Source: an uncultured Mediterraneibacter sp. | Lineage (GTDB): Bacteria > Bacillota > Clostridia > Lachnospirales > Lachnospiraceae | Assembly: GCA_944377745.1 (NCBI GenBank) | Contig: CALWFV010000026.1 | Location: 1 to 45,681 of the forward strand | Length of the DNA stretch: 45,681 nt | Reading direction: 5' to 3' | In this document: positions 1 to 7,897 of the stretch, piece after piece | Numbering within the stretch: position 1 is the first letter of the stretch | Layout of the letters: every line of letters begins with the position of its first letter | The notes under the pieces: generated by a model | Databases searched by the model: none | Told to the model about the DNA's origin: nothing | Seen by the model: only the letters and a program-made list of their open reading frames with translations | Translations under genes and position numbers: made by a program

Positions 1-51
1 ACGCCCTATCAAGCTCGAATTGCATAAATCGATATTTTTTAGCCACAAGTG

Positions 52-696
52 TTACAAAAACGCTTGACCACAACAGCTGCCGCCTTTGATCGGCTCCATG
101 ACAAGGACCGGTTTTCCGAACTTCCGGCAGACTTCATAGCACTGGCGACTCTGCACTGCCGGATCATTATAGTCCAGATAATTGAACTGGATCTGCACCA
201 CTTCAATCTGGGGATATTCTGTCAGAATCTGCTCAAGGACATCTGCCCGGTCATGGAAAAAGATTCCAAAGTGACGGAACTTTCCTTCCTGTTTCAGTTT
301 AAGGGCAGTCTCATATGCATTACATTTTTTGAAATACTCAAAATTCTCTGCTGTCTGGGAATGCATCAGATAAAAATCAAAATAGTCTACTCCGCAGGCT
401 TCCAGCTGGCTTTCAAACAATGGACGGATATCTTCCTCTTTCTTAAAATAAGAACTTGTCAGTTTATCCGTCAGGATATAGCGATCCCGGGGATATCTTG
501 ATGCCAGACACTCACGGATCGCTGTCTCGCTCTTTCCGTCCAGATATCCATGGTCTGTATCAAAATAATTAAATCCATTGTCCAGAAAGGCGTCCACCAT
601 ACGGGAAAATTCCTCTGTATCCACTTCTCCGTCTTTCATCGGAAGTCTCATACACCCAAAGCCGAAATTTTTCTTTACATTTTCAAAAATATCCAT
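52..696 (-). pseudogene. Aldo/keto reductase, C-terminally truncated
   Basis: The first ~205 residues read as an aldo/keto reductase of the ferredoxin-type clostridial family: GFGCMRLP near the start, NYFDTDHGY with the catalytic-type Asp/Tyr, and PVLVMEPIKGGS on a late barrel strand. The family normally runs to about 370-380 residues and ends in a 4Fe-4S cysteine cluster. Here the frame stops seven codons after MEPIKGGS, and the sequence to the left edge shows no continuation in any frame. The gene is therefore broken by a deletion or foreign joint near position 75. An ATG at 696 and a GTG at 708 both follow a GGAAAGAGA ribosome site. It is the last gene of a leftward redox cluster, lying just after the broken lipoprotein gene. 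Its likely original role was NAD(P)H-linked carbonyl reduction; the present product probably cannot fold. Confidence 0.8.
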
Positions 697-718
697 ACTC
701 GTATACACTCTCTTTCCG

Positions 719-1356
719 TTATCCGATTATTTCCAGTTCTCCAGAAAAATCGTCTGTCTGCCCTGCAATTACCTCCAGCCCGCTCTCCACTTTTCCAAGT
801 GGAACCAGTTCATCAGAGTAGCGGAAATCATATTCTTCCAGGAATGACGCCACGGGCATAGGAATAGACGCCCACATTTTCCTGTATCATCTGCGCGATC
901 GTCTGGGTGTTTCCCTGAATCTGGTCATTATATCTGGTAACGCTTGCGGATGAAACGGCATCCATATCCGCATCTTCCAGAGAATCTCCGATTTCTCCGT
1001 AGGGACCGCCGCCCCATATACTTCCGCCGGCACCGCTGTATGCCGTATTACATTCCACGATCGTAGGAGTTTCCTTCCGGTGACGCCTGTAGAGCTTCAT
1101 AGACTGCGATCAGCCCCTCCGAACTGATGTCTGTAGTCATATAAACAGCCGGAGATCCCGATGTATCTGCACTGTCAGTTTCAAAAGATGAGCTGCCCGC
1201 TTCTCCCTGAGTATTCTCTTCTGTTGTTTCATCTTCTGTCTGCTCTGAAGTCTCAACAGATACATTTTCTGTCGGCTCCTCTGTTTGGCTGCATCCGGCA
1301 AGCATGCCCGTAACAGTCATTGCGGCAATCAATGTGATCATAACTTTTTTTCTCAT
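719..1356 (-). pseudogene. DUF362/flavodoxin-like lipoprotein, scrambled remnant
   Basis: The start is convincing: an AAGGTGG ribosome site, a signal peptide ending in the lipobox LAGC (Cys21), and a Ser/Thr/Glu-rich linker. It then enters a DUF362-type N-terminus (AVYMTTDISSEGL, EALQASPEGN). At about 1085-1065 the frame slips, and a later DUF362 motif (TIVECNTAY) follows in another frame, so the stretch between them has been deleted. Further on come flavodoxin-like pieces: DMDAVSSASV, close to DVDAVSSPSV in the intact lipoprotein at 4250-4993, and GNTQTIAQMIQE. A second frame change near 860 leads into a MPVASFLEEYDF segment that ends at 719. This is a composite of deletion remnants, not a functional fusion. 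DUF362 identity is recalled from family motifs; the other parts are less certain. Confidence 0.72.
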
Positions 1357-1408
1357 AAATCCACCTTTTTATGTAGCGACAGTTTTTCATGTTTCTAAAT
1401 ATTTTTGT

Positions 1409-2095
1409 TTATTTCTTAAGAACCACGGACAGATAGTGGGCGATCCAGATAAACAGCCCCATCATGGCCAGATAATCTATATAAAAAGATATCGGGGACT
1501 CACTGTAATCCAGGAAAACAAACTGTGTCCTCAGAAACATGTAAGTCACCAGATCTCTTGTCACGAATACATAGAGACCGTATCCTGCGATCACGATACC
1601 TGAAATCCGAAAAATCACCTGGCGGATCTCTGATGGTTTTGTTGCTCCTGAAATATTTCTCACTCTTGCCATCATCATGCCCCAGTGGAATCCCAGGTGC
1701 ACCGCCATCAGCACAAAGCCCCAGTAGCAGGCCGCCATATGTACCAGCCTTGCCGTTCCCATACCTCCGGCGATCGGAAGAAATGCGAACACATGCCGGG
1801 ACATTGTGATCCCGCTTGCCATCAGGCAGATCATAACTGCAAGCAGCGCCAGATCCACCACATCGACCAGAACTCTTATTACAGTATATTTCCCCCGGAA
1901 CAGATTCCTGTACCAGGCAAGGTTCAGCAGATGATGTGCAATAAAAAGCACGAGCATTCCTGTCCCCGCCCATTCATGAGCCGTTTCTCCCCAGAACTGA
2001 TACCCCATCAGGAATAAGAGTGACAGCGTCATCAGGAGATCGACTGCAAGTTTGATCTTTGATCTTGGTTTCATTTTTTTCTTTCCTTCCCTCAT
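1409..2095 (-). CDS. DUF4405-like integral membrane protein
   Basis: About 228 residues with a basic N-terminus (MREGKKKMKPRSKIKL), followed by four to five hydrophobic segments. Several histidines lie inside or at the edge of membrane helices (AHHLLN, RLVHMAACY, AVHLGFHWG), the pattern of DUF4405/cytochrome-b-like membrane proteins thought to bind heme. A start at 2095 (GGAAAG ribosome site) or at 2074 (AAGGAAAG) is equally plausible. The longer open frame to 2221 runs into the flavodoxin gene and lacks a ribosome site. It starts 18 bases after the flavodoxin stop, so the two are co-transcribed. The context suggests a membrane electron carrier in a flavin-linked pathway; the partner is not visible. 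Confidence 0.75.
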   Translation of the reverse strand: MREGKKKMKPRSKIKLAVDLLMTLSLLFLMGYQFWGETAHEWAGTGMLVLFIAHHLLNLAWYRNLFRGKYTVIRVLVDVVDLALLAVMICLMASGITMSRHVFAFLPIAGGMGTARLVHMAACYWGFVLMAVHLGFHWGMMMARVRNISGATKPSEIRQVIFRISGIVIAGYGLYVFVTRDLVTYMFLRTQFVFLDYSESPISFYIDYLAMMGLFIWIAHYLSVVLKK

Positions 2096-2112
2096 CGTTG
2101 TCAACTTTCCTT

Positions 2113-2610
2113 TCACTTTTTCTGGAAATTTTCTTCCAACCATGTCTGTACCATATCCTGCAGATTTTCTCTTCCGTTTTCCAGTACATACAGGCTGCTC
2201 CCTATTTTTGCTGCCGGGCACAGCTTTCTTACCGTCTCTTTCATTCCTTTATCTTCTCCGCCACAATGGCTGAAAAAAGGAAGAAGGACCTTCCCTGCCA
2301 TATCATTTTTCTTCAGCCATGCCGCCAACGGCGGTGCGATAGTTCCGCACCAGTTGGGCGAACCGACAAAGACTACATCATATATGTCAGCACTTTCGGT
2401 TACAGGAAGCAGCATGGGAAACTTTCCGGATCTGCTTTCTTCGCTCACCTGACTCAAAAGGCGATCAAAATCTGCCGGATAAGGCTGCCTCGGATAGATC
2501 TGGCTGAGTCTTCCACCTGTCTGTTCCTGTATCACTTCTGCAATCTTACGGGTTTTTCCGGAATAAGAATAGCATACGATCAAAATATTTCCTTCCATAC
2601 AATCATTCAT
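2113..2610 (-). CDS. Flavodoxin
   Basis: 165 residues, the usual size of a small flavodoxin. The phosphate-binding loop is seen as CYSYSGKTRKIAE near residues 13-25, and the second FMN-contact region as FVGSPNWCGTIAPPL near residues 83-97. It lacks a signal peptide, unlike the two lipoprotein relatives nearby, so it should act as a soluble one- or two-electron carrier in the cytoplasm. The ATG at 2610 has a short AAGG site. The gene is followed within 18 bases by the DUF4405 membrane protein, which suggests a soluble carrier paired with a membrane redox protein. A long upstream region (2611-3043) with repeated motifs is a candidate control region for this pair. Confidence 0.88.
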   Translation of the reverse strand: MNDCMEGNILIVCYSYSGKTRKIAEVIQEQTGGRLSQIYPRQPYPADFDRLLSQVSEESRSGKFPMLLPVTESADIYDVVFVGSPNWCGTIAPPLAAWLKKNDMAGKVLLPFFSHCGGEDKGMKETVRKLCPAAKIGSSLYVLENGRENLQDMVQTWLEENFQKK

Positions 2611-3043
2611 CCTTTACCACTTATTTTTCAGCGCCCGCTCGTCTGAATTTCTCTTAGTTCATTATCCTCTGATTCTCGGATCCTGTCTAATACCTGTCCT
2701 TTATCATGAATCATTCCTGTCATGTATGATAAAATTATGCCTCAGTTCGATCTTATCCGACTTTATCCCCTCTGCTTTCATATGTTTTGGCTAAGTTTCT
2801 TTTCGCCATAACTCTATCCTTTCTCACCAATCTACGAAAATAACAAAGCAGTTCCTGCGCGCACAGACTGATAACCGAAATCATCCCACTGCTTTTAAAT
2901 GGTCTTTATTACAGCTGTTTTTTTCATTATAAACAGCTACTATTTCCTCTGTCTAATGCCTGTCTATTATGGATAAGCATTCCTTCTCCGTATGCTGAAA
3001 ATGGTTACGGCATCAACCGTATATGCTGATGCCATAACCATTT
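2611..3043. promoter_or_regulatory. 433-base non-coding control region with repeated boxes
   Basis: No supported gene lies here. Read on the minus strand, two imperfect copies of a ~38-base element occur at about 2948-2990 and 2682-2722. Both share GGAATG, ATAA, GACAGG and ATTAGACAG in the same order. An inverted repeat AGCTGTTT/AAACAGCT lies at about 2914-2936. The spacing suggests regulator boxes or a duplicated promoter for the flavodoxin-DUF4405 pair. The neighbouring LysR gene is the obvious candidate regulator of these boxes, but its DNA-binding domain is missing. Confidence 0.45.
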
Positions 3044-3046
3044 TCA
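2997..3046. repeat. Long inverted repeat at the 3' end of the LysR gene
   Basis: Arms of about 18 bases (AAAATGGTTACGGCATCA and its near-perfect complement, one mismatch) enclose an 11-base loop. One arm overlaps the LysR stop codon. There is no clear T-run on either side, so it may act as an mRNA 3'-end stabiliser or a weak terminator, not a classical intrinsic terminator. Confidence 0.6.
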
Positions 3047-3781
3047 ATGTTCCTGTATCGTCTGTACGAAAAGAGATGCCGCCTTGGAAAACAGATGGTT
3101 CTTTTTCCATAGGATCACGCTTCTGGTGATATGTTCCGGAAGGAGCTTGCGAAAGCAGAGTTCCTGATCCGCATGTATGGACAAAGCGCCGTCCAGACAA
3201 ACTGCACAGCCTATTCCCGCCTCCACCAGCAGTGCACTGTTGGAAAGGATATTATAGTAAGCCGGAATATTCAGATGTCTTTCTTCACAGTGCATCCAGT
3301 TGAGAACATGATTTTTTGCATTCTCCCTCCCCGGCAGGATCAGAGGATACTGCTTTATATCCTCTACTGTTATCGTCTCTTTTTTTGCAAGCTCGTGATC
3401 CCGCCGAATGAGTATTCCCCATGTTTCTTCCTGAGGGAGTCTTACATATTCATACTTTGCGGTATCAACAGGTTCCAGCACAAGACCAAGATCCAGCAGC
3501 CCATGCTCTATCATCTCTTTAATATTATCCGCCATCCCATTATAGAGATCAAACTGAACATTTGGATATCTCTCACGAAATTCTCTCATGCAGACCGCCA
3601 GCGTGCGTACGCCCATTGCTTCTGAAGCGCCAATCCGGATGGTACCGCAAATAATATCCTTTTGATCCATAAATGTTTGTTCCAGATTGTCCGCCAATTC
3701 TACGATGGTTTCCGCCTGTTGTTTAAACAGAAATCCTTCGTCCACTATTGTCAGAAAGTATTTCAGTACACGCAGTTCCAT
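3044..3781 (-). CDS. LysR-type regulator lacking its DNA-binding domain
   Basis: The start is well supported (MELRVLKYFLTIV with AGGAGG eight bases upstream), and it is the typical LysR beginning. After residue ~16 the sequence jumps directly to DEGFLFKQQAETIVELADN, the segment that in intact LysR proteins follows the winged helix-turn-helix and begins the linker helix. About 45-50 residues are absent; the intact LysR at 36600 in this window shows what should be there. The effector-binding domain (RIGASEAMGVRTL onward, with the ILPGRE and ALLVEAGIG motifs) is complete to residue 245. The frame is preserved, so a protein is probably still made but cannot bind DNA as a normal LysR. It could act as a dominant-negative partner or be a relic. 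Confidence 0.85.
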   Translation of the reverse strand: MELRVLKYFLTIVDEGFLFKQQAETIVELADNLEQTFMDQKDIICGTIRIGASEAMGVRTLAVCMREFRERYPNVQFDLYNGMADNIKEMIEHGLLDLGLVLEPVDTAKYEYVRLPQEETWGILIRRDHELAKKETITVEDIKQYPLILPGRENAKNHVLNWMHCEERHLNIPAYYNILSNSALLVEAGIGCAVCLDGALSIHADQELCFRKLLPEHITRSVILWKKNHLFSKAASLFVQTIQEH

Positions 3782-3808
3782 CTTATTACCTCCTGCCAAA
3801 GATTATAT

Positions 3809-4060
3809 TTATCTATTATCCAATTCCTCGTCCTGAAGCAGAACCCTCGCAAGCGGAATCAGTCTGTCCGACAGTATCGTCAGGAATGCACCTCCATGGG
3901 CACGATAAACCGAAGATTCTGATAACGGCGGATTGCCCCTTTCAGAAGCATATTAGTCACTGCTCTCGTTGTCTCGAAGAAATATTTCATCACGGTAGCC
4001 GGAAGTTCATCAGCCCCACCGCTTCAAATGACTGTATGATGTAATAATCGATTAAATGGA
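3809..4060 (-). pseudogene. Amidohydrolase (PF04909-like) C-terminal remnant
   Basis: On the minus strand, codons from about 4035 read ELPATVMKYFFETTRAVTNM and then LLKGAIRRYQNLRFIVP. The conserved HGGAFLTILSDRLIPLARVL follows only after a one-base shift near 3899-3902 (CCCATGG where CCCCATGG would keep frame). The frame ends at LLQDEELDNR just before the LysR ribosome site. These motifs match the C-terminal half of metal-dependent amidohydrolase-2/decarboxylase proteins, which are about 300 residues long. The N-terminal half and the extreme C-terminus are missing. In related clusters this family sits beside LysR and flavodoxin genes, so this is probably an ancestral neighbour that has decayed. 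Confidence 0.7.
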
Positions 4061-4068
4061 TTATATCA

Positions 4069-4206
4069 TCACAGTATCTGGTGTTCACGAAGAGAGATTT
4101 TTTCCACTTGATTTCCCGCTTCTTCTGCGCCACGGATAAATTCATCACACAACAGATCCGAATTTCCTTTTGCACGTGGACTTCCGTTAATTACTAATAC
4201 TTTCAT
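4069..4206 (-). pseudogene. NADPH-dependent FMN reductase-like N-terminal stub
   Basis: Forty-five residues beginning MKVLVINGSPRAKGNSD, the diagnostic FMN phosphate-binding start of the NADPH-dependent FMN reductase/iron-sulfur flavoprotein family, followed by one amphipathic helix. It then stops, while the family needs 170-200 residues. The ATG at 4206 is preceded by AAGGGAG. The gene follows the flavodoxin lipoprotein by 43 bases and is joined directly to the amidohydrolase remnant, so one deletion probably removed the end of this gene and the start of the next. Confidence 0.8.
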
Positions 4207-4249
4207 TTTATTCATCTCCCTTATTTTCAATATCAATGACAATCGTTCC

Positions 4250-4993
4250 TTAATATCCGATTCCTGCCACCCATTCCTGAATATCCTCCCGGGAGGAAGA
4301 TGCATCTTCCTCATAGCAGTCAAAGATATTATCTGAGATTACTGCACCAGGCGCAGCTTCTGTGATCAATTCCACACTTTGAGCCAGCCCGCCGGTTCCG
4401 TGGGAGCAGAATAAATACACCTGTTTGTCTGACAGATCATTTTCTTCCAGAAATGTCAGAAGAGGCATAGGCACTCCGTACCACCAGTTGGGATATCCGA
4501 GAAACACCGTGTCATAGTCATCCAGATTTTCCACTCTTTCCTGTAACTCCGGCCGAGCATCCTCGCCGCGTTCCTGATTGGCCCGTTCCAGGCACGCATC
4601 CCAGTCGCTCGGATAAGGATCTGTCACACGGATTGTGAACAGGTCTCCGCCTGTTTCTTCCTGCACCCAGCCTGCCAGCTGCTGTACATTTCCCGGAGGG
4701 ATCACACTGGGCGAGGAGACAGCATCCACATCATCCTCAAGAATTGCATTATCCGCCCATGAAAAATAAGCTACAAGCACATCGCCGTTTGAACCAGTCC
4801 CGCTCTCTTCTGTCTCCGTTGTTCCGTCTATTTCTGATGAGGGAGCCGTCTCAGGAGCTGTATCTCCTTCATCCCTGTTCTCTTCGGCTCCCACAGCCAC
4901 CGTAGTATCCTCTTCCGTATCAGCAGAACTATTGCATCCGGATGTTGCGAGAACAGCACCGATACAAATCGCTGTTAAAACTTTTCTTTTCAT
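4250..4993 (-). CDS. Flavodoxin-domain lipoprotein
   Basis: A complete 247-residue gene. The signal peptide MKRKVLTAICIGAVLATSGC ends in a lipobox with the lipidated Cys at 20. An acidic Ser/Thr/Glu linker (about residues 22-70) is followed by a flavodoxin domain: VLVAYFSWADNA at the phosphate loop position, GNVQQLAGWVQEETGGDLF, FLGYPNWWYGVPM at the FMN isoalloxazine site, and FCSHGTGGLAQS. It should be anchored on the outer face of the membrane and carry FMN-mediated electrons there. GGGAGG lies six bases before the ATG at 4993. It heads the leftward cluster; an ATAAGCATT box resembling those at 2611-3043 lies upstream at about 5094-5102. Confidence 0.88.
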   Translation of the reverse strand: MKRKVLTAICIGAVLATSGCNSSADTEEDTTVAVGAEENRDEGDTAPETAPSSEIDGTTETEESGTGSNGDVLVAYFSWADNAILEDDVDAVSSPSVIPPGNVQQLAGWVQEETGGDLFTIRVTDPYPSDWDACLERANQERGEDARPELQERVENLDDYDTVFLGYPNWWYGVPMPLLTFLEENDLSDKQVYLFCSHGTGGLAQSVELITEAAPGAVISDNIFDCYEEDASSSREDIQEWVAGIGY

Positions 4994-5182
4994 ATCTGCC
5001 TCCCTACTATTATTGTAAATTCCTTCTTGTCAACAGTTTCAAAAGCATTCAGCCTTCATAATTTTAATTTATCAGTTCATCTGTTTTTAGACAAATGCTT
5101 ATATTTTATCGTTTATCATTGGTGTCAGGCATTATATGATGAAAAGAAGATGAATATGGGATATCATTTAGAATTGTATATT

Positions 5183-5210
5183 GAAAAAACCCCGTAAACA
5201 CGGGGTTTTC
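5183..5210 (-). terminator. Intrinsic terminator of left tRNA-Met
   Basis: On the minus strand, AAAACCCCGTG, a short loop and CGGGG are followed by six T's, immediately after the tRNA 3' end. The same hairpin follows the right tRNA copy. Confidence 0.85.
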
Positions 5211-5216
5211 AAGAAG

Positions 5217-5290
5217 TAGCGGAAACTGGATTTGAACCAGCGACACCACGGGTATGAACCGTGTGCTCTAGCCAACTGAGCTATTCCGCC
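5217..5290 (-). tRNA. tRNA-Met (CAT), left copy
   Basis: A 74-base cloverleaf with acceptor GGCGGAA/TTCCGCT, D-arm AGCTCAGTTGGC, anticodon loop with CAT, and T-loop TTCAAAT. The discriminator is A and CCA is not encoded. The sequence is identical to the copy at 31584-31657. A possible promoter lies upstream on the minus strand, with TTGCAA at 5369-5364, a 17-base spacer and TATTCT at 5346-5341, so this copy may be expressed. An elongator Met identity is favoured, but a lysidine-type Ile(CAT) cannot be fully excluded by eye. Confidence 0.93.
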
Positions 5291-5340
5291 AAAATATATT
5301 AGATAAGGGATTATCTAAAAAATTTATTTAATTCTTGTAT

Positions 5341-5369
5341 AGAATACACTAACAATCGCATTTTTGCAA
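5341..5369 (-). promoter_or_regulatory. Candidate promoter for left tRNA-Met
   Basis: TTGCAA and TATTCT are separated by 17 bases on the minus strand, about 50 bases before the tRNA. Both boxes are close to the consensus, but nothing else supports it. Confidence 0.4.
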
Positions 5370-5470
5370 GCCTTTTTTTAAGTATTTTTGTGCATTATTT
5401 CTTACAATATTCATTCCATTTATTGTTTGAATTTTCTGACTATTGTATATTTTAGACTGTTTAGGAATCT

Positions 5471-5495
5471 AAACTAGGGTAAAATTAGGGTAATT
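5471..5495. repeat. TAGGGTAA repeats, left end of the island
   Basis: AAACTAGGGTAAAATTAGGGTAA contains two tandem copies of TAGGGTAA, between the tRNA and the integrase. A closely related pair (ACTAGGGTAAAAACTAGGGTAA) occurs at 31485-31510 inside the right end. Paired repeats at both inner ends suggest integrase arm-type or excision-factor sites. Confidence 0.55.
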
Positions 5496-5641
5496 TCTTT
5501 TCGCCATGTTTCATTTACAATTCTAATAATATAATCCAAGTATTTTTTCATTTAGTCAACTAACTTTTATTAATCATTCTTATATATTCATTGAATACTT
5601 CCATTTTTATTCTGAACAAGTTAACTATGGGAGGTTTTAAA

Positions 5642-6380
5642 ATGAAACGACGCATGAACAATGAAGGCTCATGGGGAACAAAAACAATTAATTCGATAAA
5701 CTATGTCTTTTTCAGAAAGACATATGTTTATTTTGATGGAACAACCGAGGACAAATATTTTTACGGAGCCACTTCTTCTGAAGTAAACCATAAACGGCAA
5801 AAATTCGAAAAATCATTAAATCAAACGAGACTCAGTCCATCTACAGCTTCACCTCAACTCACTTTCGGACAATATATTGAGAATTGGCTTTACAATGAAA
5901 AAACAGCGACTGTGCAGGAAGGAACATTTGATGGATATGAAACGGCAATTCGTGTCAGAATAAAAAATTTCAAAGGATACGACTTATGGAATAAGCAATT
6001 GTCACAGATAAATTCAGATCCGGCAGTTGGGATAAATATCTTCAAATCATATATTGATGCTTTAAGAGAGCATGGTTATTCTCTAAAAACTATTAAAGAG
6101 GTTGCCACATTAATTTCACAGTGTTGTGCCTATGCTTCTAACCCAATGCGAAATGATCTTGCATATAACTATATGGATTATGTCACCCTTCCAACGGAGG
6201 CTACTGTTAAAACACATAAAAAAGAGATTCACTTTATGTCTGAAGCGGAAATGCATGTATTGTACAATGAGGCAAAAAGAGTGAATTTGCCTACAGAAGG
6301 AGGTACAGGAACAGGCAAGTTAGTTTATAGCAATAATGGTTATGCGATTATACTAATAATGTATACCGGATTTTTGATTT
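5642..6380 (+). pseudogene. Tyrosine integrase, catalytic domain deleted
   Basis: It starts at an ATG eight bases after GGGAGG. The ~245 recognisable residues comprise an AP2-like N-terminal segment (GSWGTKTINSINYVFFRKT) and the SAM-like core-binding domain (LTFGQYIENWLYNEKT, then SLKTIKEVATLISQCCAYA). The beginning of the catalytic domain follows (FMSEAEMHVLYNEA, then ILIMYTGF). An intact protein would continue RxGE and the rest of the R-H-R-Y active site; here it passes at about 6378 into non-integrase sequence and runs open to 6604 only because it reads the next gene backwards. It is the only plus-strand gene of the island's left end and faces away from the tRNA. It cannot recombine as it stands. 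Confidence 0.85.
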
Positions 6381-6396
6381 TTATATCATACATGGT

Positions 6397-7002
6397 TTAC
6401 TTCCCTCCAAAAACAAATTTATTCATTCGCTGTACAGTAGCTTGGATAATTGGGCCTGATATCAAAACTGTAATAATCGTACAAATACCGAAGCTACCTC
6501 CCAGCAAAACCCCGATAACGACCATCGCCACATCCAATATTATACGGACAATTTTGACAGGCCATCCATTTTTCCCTGCCAGAGAAAATGTCACTGCCTC
6601 ATAAGAACCACGCCCAAGATTTGCTGATGCATAGATGCCAGTTCCTACTGCAAAGAGAATAATACCGATGCACATCAGCAGGAAATTTATCCAGACAATA
6701 TCGCTGTATCTTTGTATCCTACTGAATATCTCTACAAACCCACTGTATACCACCTGATACAAAACAGTTCCAATATGGATCTGTGAACGGTCATAAAACC
6801 AAACAAATACGATCATGACCACTGCTACCACAAAAGAAGTCATTCCGATACTCATCCCAGTAACTTTGGAGACTCCCTGCCATAATACGGCCAAAGTTGC
6901 ACTGCCGAATCCGGCATACATAGCAAGCGTAATTCCATAAGCAGAAATAATTGAGCCAACAAGAATTACTATAATTTTAGTAAGCCAGTTTTTTTCTCTC
7001 AT
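6397..7002 (-). CDS. YczE/YitT-like integral membrane protein
   Basis: 201 residues, complete, with about five hydrophobic helices. The family features are the N-terminal helix with GSIISAYGITLAMYAGFGSA, the glycine-rich ASANLGRGSYEAVTF segment and the last helix VMVVIGVLLGGSFGICTIITV. YczE-type proteins have no firmly established substrate. The ATG overlaps the stop codon of the upstream amidohydrolase fragment by four bases (ATGA), so the two were translated together, perhaps as a deaminase plus a transporter-like protein for purine- or triazine-like compounds. Its 3' end abuts the broken integrase, so the right-hand part of a foreign operon has been joined here. Confidence 0.72.
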   Translation of the reverse strand: MREKNWLTKIIVILVGSIISAYGITLAMYAGFGSATLAVLWQGVSKVTGMSIGMTSFVVAVVMIVFVWFYDRSQIHIGTVLYQVVYSGFVEIFSRIQRYSDIVWINFLLMCIGIILFAVGTGIYASANLGRGSYEAVTFSLAGKNGWPVKIVRIILDVAMVVIGVLLGGSFGICTIITVLISGPIIQATVQRMNKFVFGGK

Positions 7003-7355
7003 AACGCCCCTCCTGTAGATTCCTGTACAGACGAGATGATTTCTTCTTGAAGGGCGGGAAAGTGCTTAGAAGCCCTCTGAAGTAATTCATGACTAATCTC
7101 ATCAGCATATGCACTTTTCTGCCATTCGTCAATGCGTAGCAATCGCCCCTTTTCAACAACAATCTCTCCGTTGACAATAACAGTATCCACCATACGGGCA
7201 TCACCACTAAGTACGATACAGTCAGCAGGATCATTTCGGCCTCCTGCATAGGAAAGTGAACTCCAGTCAAGCAGAGTCAAATCTGCTGCTTTACCCGGCA
7301 CTAAGGTACCTATATCATTCCTTCCCAACGCTTTTGCTCCACCAGCTGTACCAGA
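6999..7355 (-). pseudogene. Amidohydrolase/deaminase C-terminal fragment
   Basis: The frame from a TAG at about 7356 reads GGAKALGRNDIGTLVPGKAADLTLLDW and continues through MVDTVIVNGEIVVEKGRLL to a helical C-terminus. This is the characteristic end of TrzN/8-oxoguanine deaminase/adenosylhomocysteine deaminase-type amidohydrolases, in which the metal-binding barrel comes earlier in the chain. About 320 N-terminal residues are missing, so no activity is expected. It overlaps the YczE-like gene by four bases. The substrate cannot be told from the fragment. Confidence 0.78.
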
Positions 7356-7530
7356 CTACGTATCCGGAAGAAGGAAGGCGGCGTGAAAGAGTATCTTATG
7401 ATCCGCAGGCTCCGCTGTACGGAATATCCCGTATTATCCAAGGAGTGAACCACCTGCCCGACATACTGCGTGAGGTGATGTACCGGATGTACGGTACTAT
7501 CCCCGCAGTGCCTCATGACCTCCCTGAACT
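7356..7530. other. Unassigned joint between amidohydrolase and beta-clamp fragments
   Basis: Both flanks are truncated genes. Open frames exist on both strands (on the minus strand the clamp frame continues through it), but none resembles a known protein and no ribosome site is present. It is probably a short leftover from a deletion. Confidence 0.4.
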
Positions 7531-7825
7531 CGAACACAGGCAGACTTGCCTTTCCGGTCTTCCATTTCACCAAGACGGTTTCCCCATTCAAGATTAGAGA
7601 AATCTCGTCCTCTGGAATTTTACCGACTATAGCCATCATGGTGGAAGCCTTGACCGCGATACTCATGTCCTTGCAGTCCACCGGGAAGCGGTTGCTGACT
7701 GCCAGATGCTCTGATGCAGCAGATACTTCCATTTCCCCGGACTTCACCAGGATGTTCAATTCTCCGGAACCTCTCAGGGCCTTTGCAGTACAGGAGATTT
7801 TTTCTAAAAATATCTTTCTGTCCAT
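7531..7825 (-). pseudogene. DNA polymerase III beta-clamp-like N-terminal fragment
   Basis: Begins MDRKIFLEKISCTAKAL with AGGAGG seven bases upstream and continues SGEMEVSAASEHLAVSNRFPVD, KASTMMAIVGKIP and GETVLVKWKTGKASLPVFE. These are the first ~98 residues of a DnaN-type sliding clamp, i.e. part of the first of three domains. Past residue ~98 the reading frame continues to 7310 but with unrelated residues, finally reading the amidohydrolase fragment in another frame. Clamp-like genes of this kind are carried by conjugative elements and plasmids of clostridia. The fragment probably belongs to the same degraded element as the sigma-like gene upstream. The chromosomal dnaN would be elsewhere. 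Confidence 0.68.
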
Positions 7826-7897
7826 ATCTTATCCTCCTCTTTTTTGATTCAGATTAAAATATGGCTCTATAATCCGAAACAAATAATATTGCAAAGA

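Larger units (their letters stand above)
5170..5291. repeat. Left copy of the tRNA-Met direct repeat (candidate att site)
   Basis: About 122 bases starting AGAATTGTATATTG and ending TTCCGCCA. It contains a tRNA terminator and a whole tRNA-Met gene, and recurs at 31537-31658 in the same orientation with only two substitutions near the tRNA 3' end. Sequences outside the repeat are unrelated. Such a duplicated tRNA plus 3' flank bounding a region that has an integrase at one end and a relaxase at the other is the pattern expected of an integrated mobile element. Confidence 0.85.

Noticed and set aside
2059-2646. 195-residue plus-strand frame opposite flavodoxin
   Set aside because: It is antisense to the flavodoxin and DUF4405 starts, both of which have clear family motifs.
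6380-6604. C-terminal extension of the integrase (residues beyond YTGF)
   Set aside because: It is the YczE-like gene read backwards; it contains none of the R-H-R-Y active-site residues.
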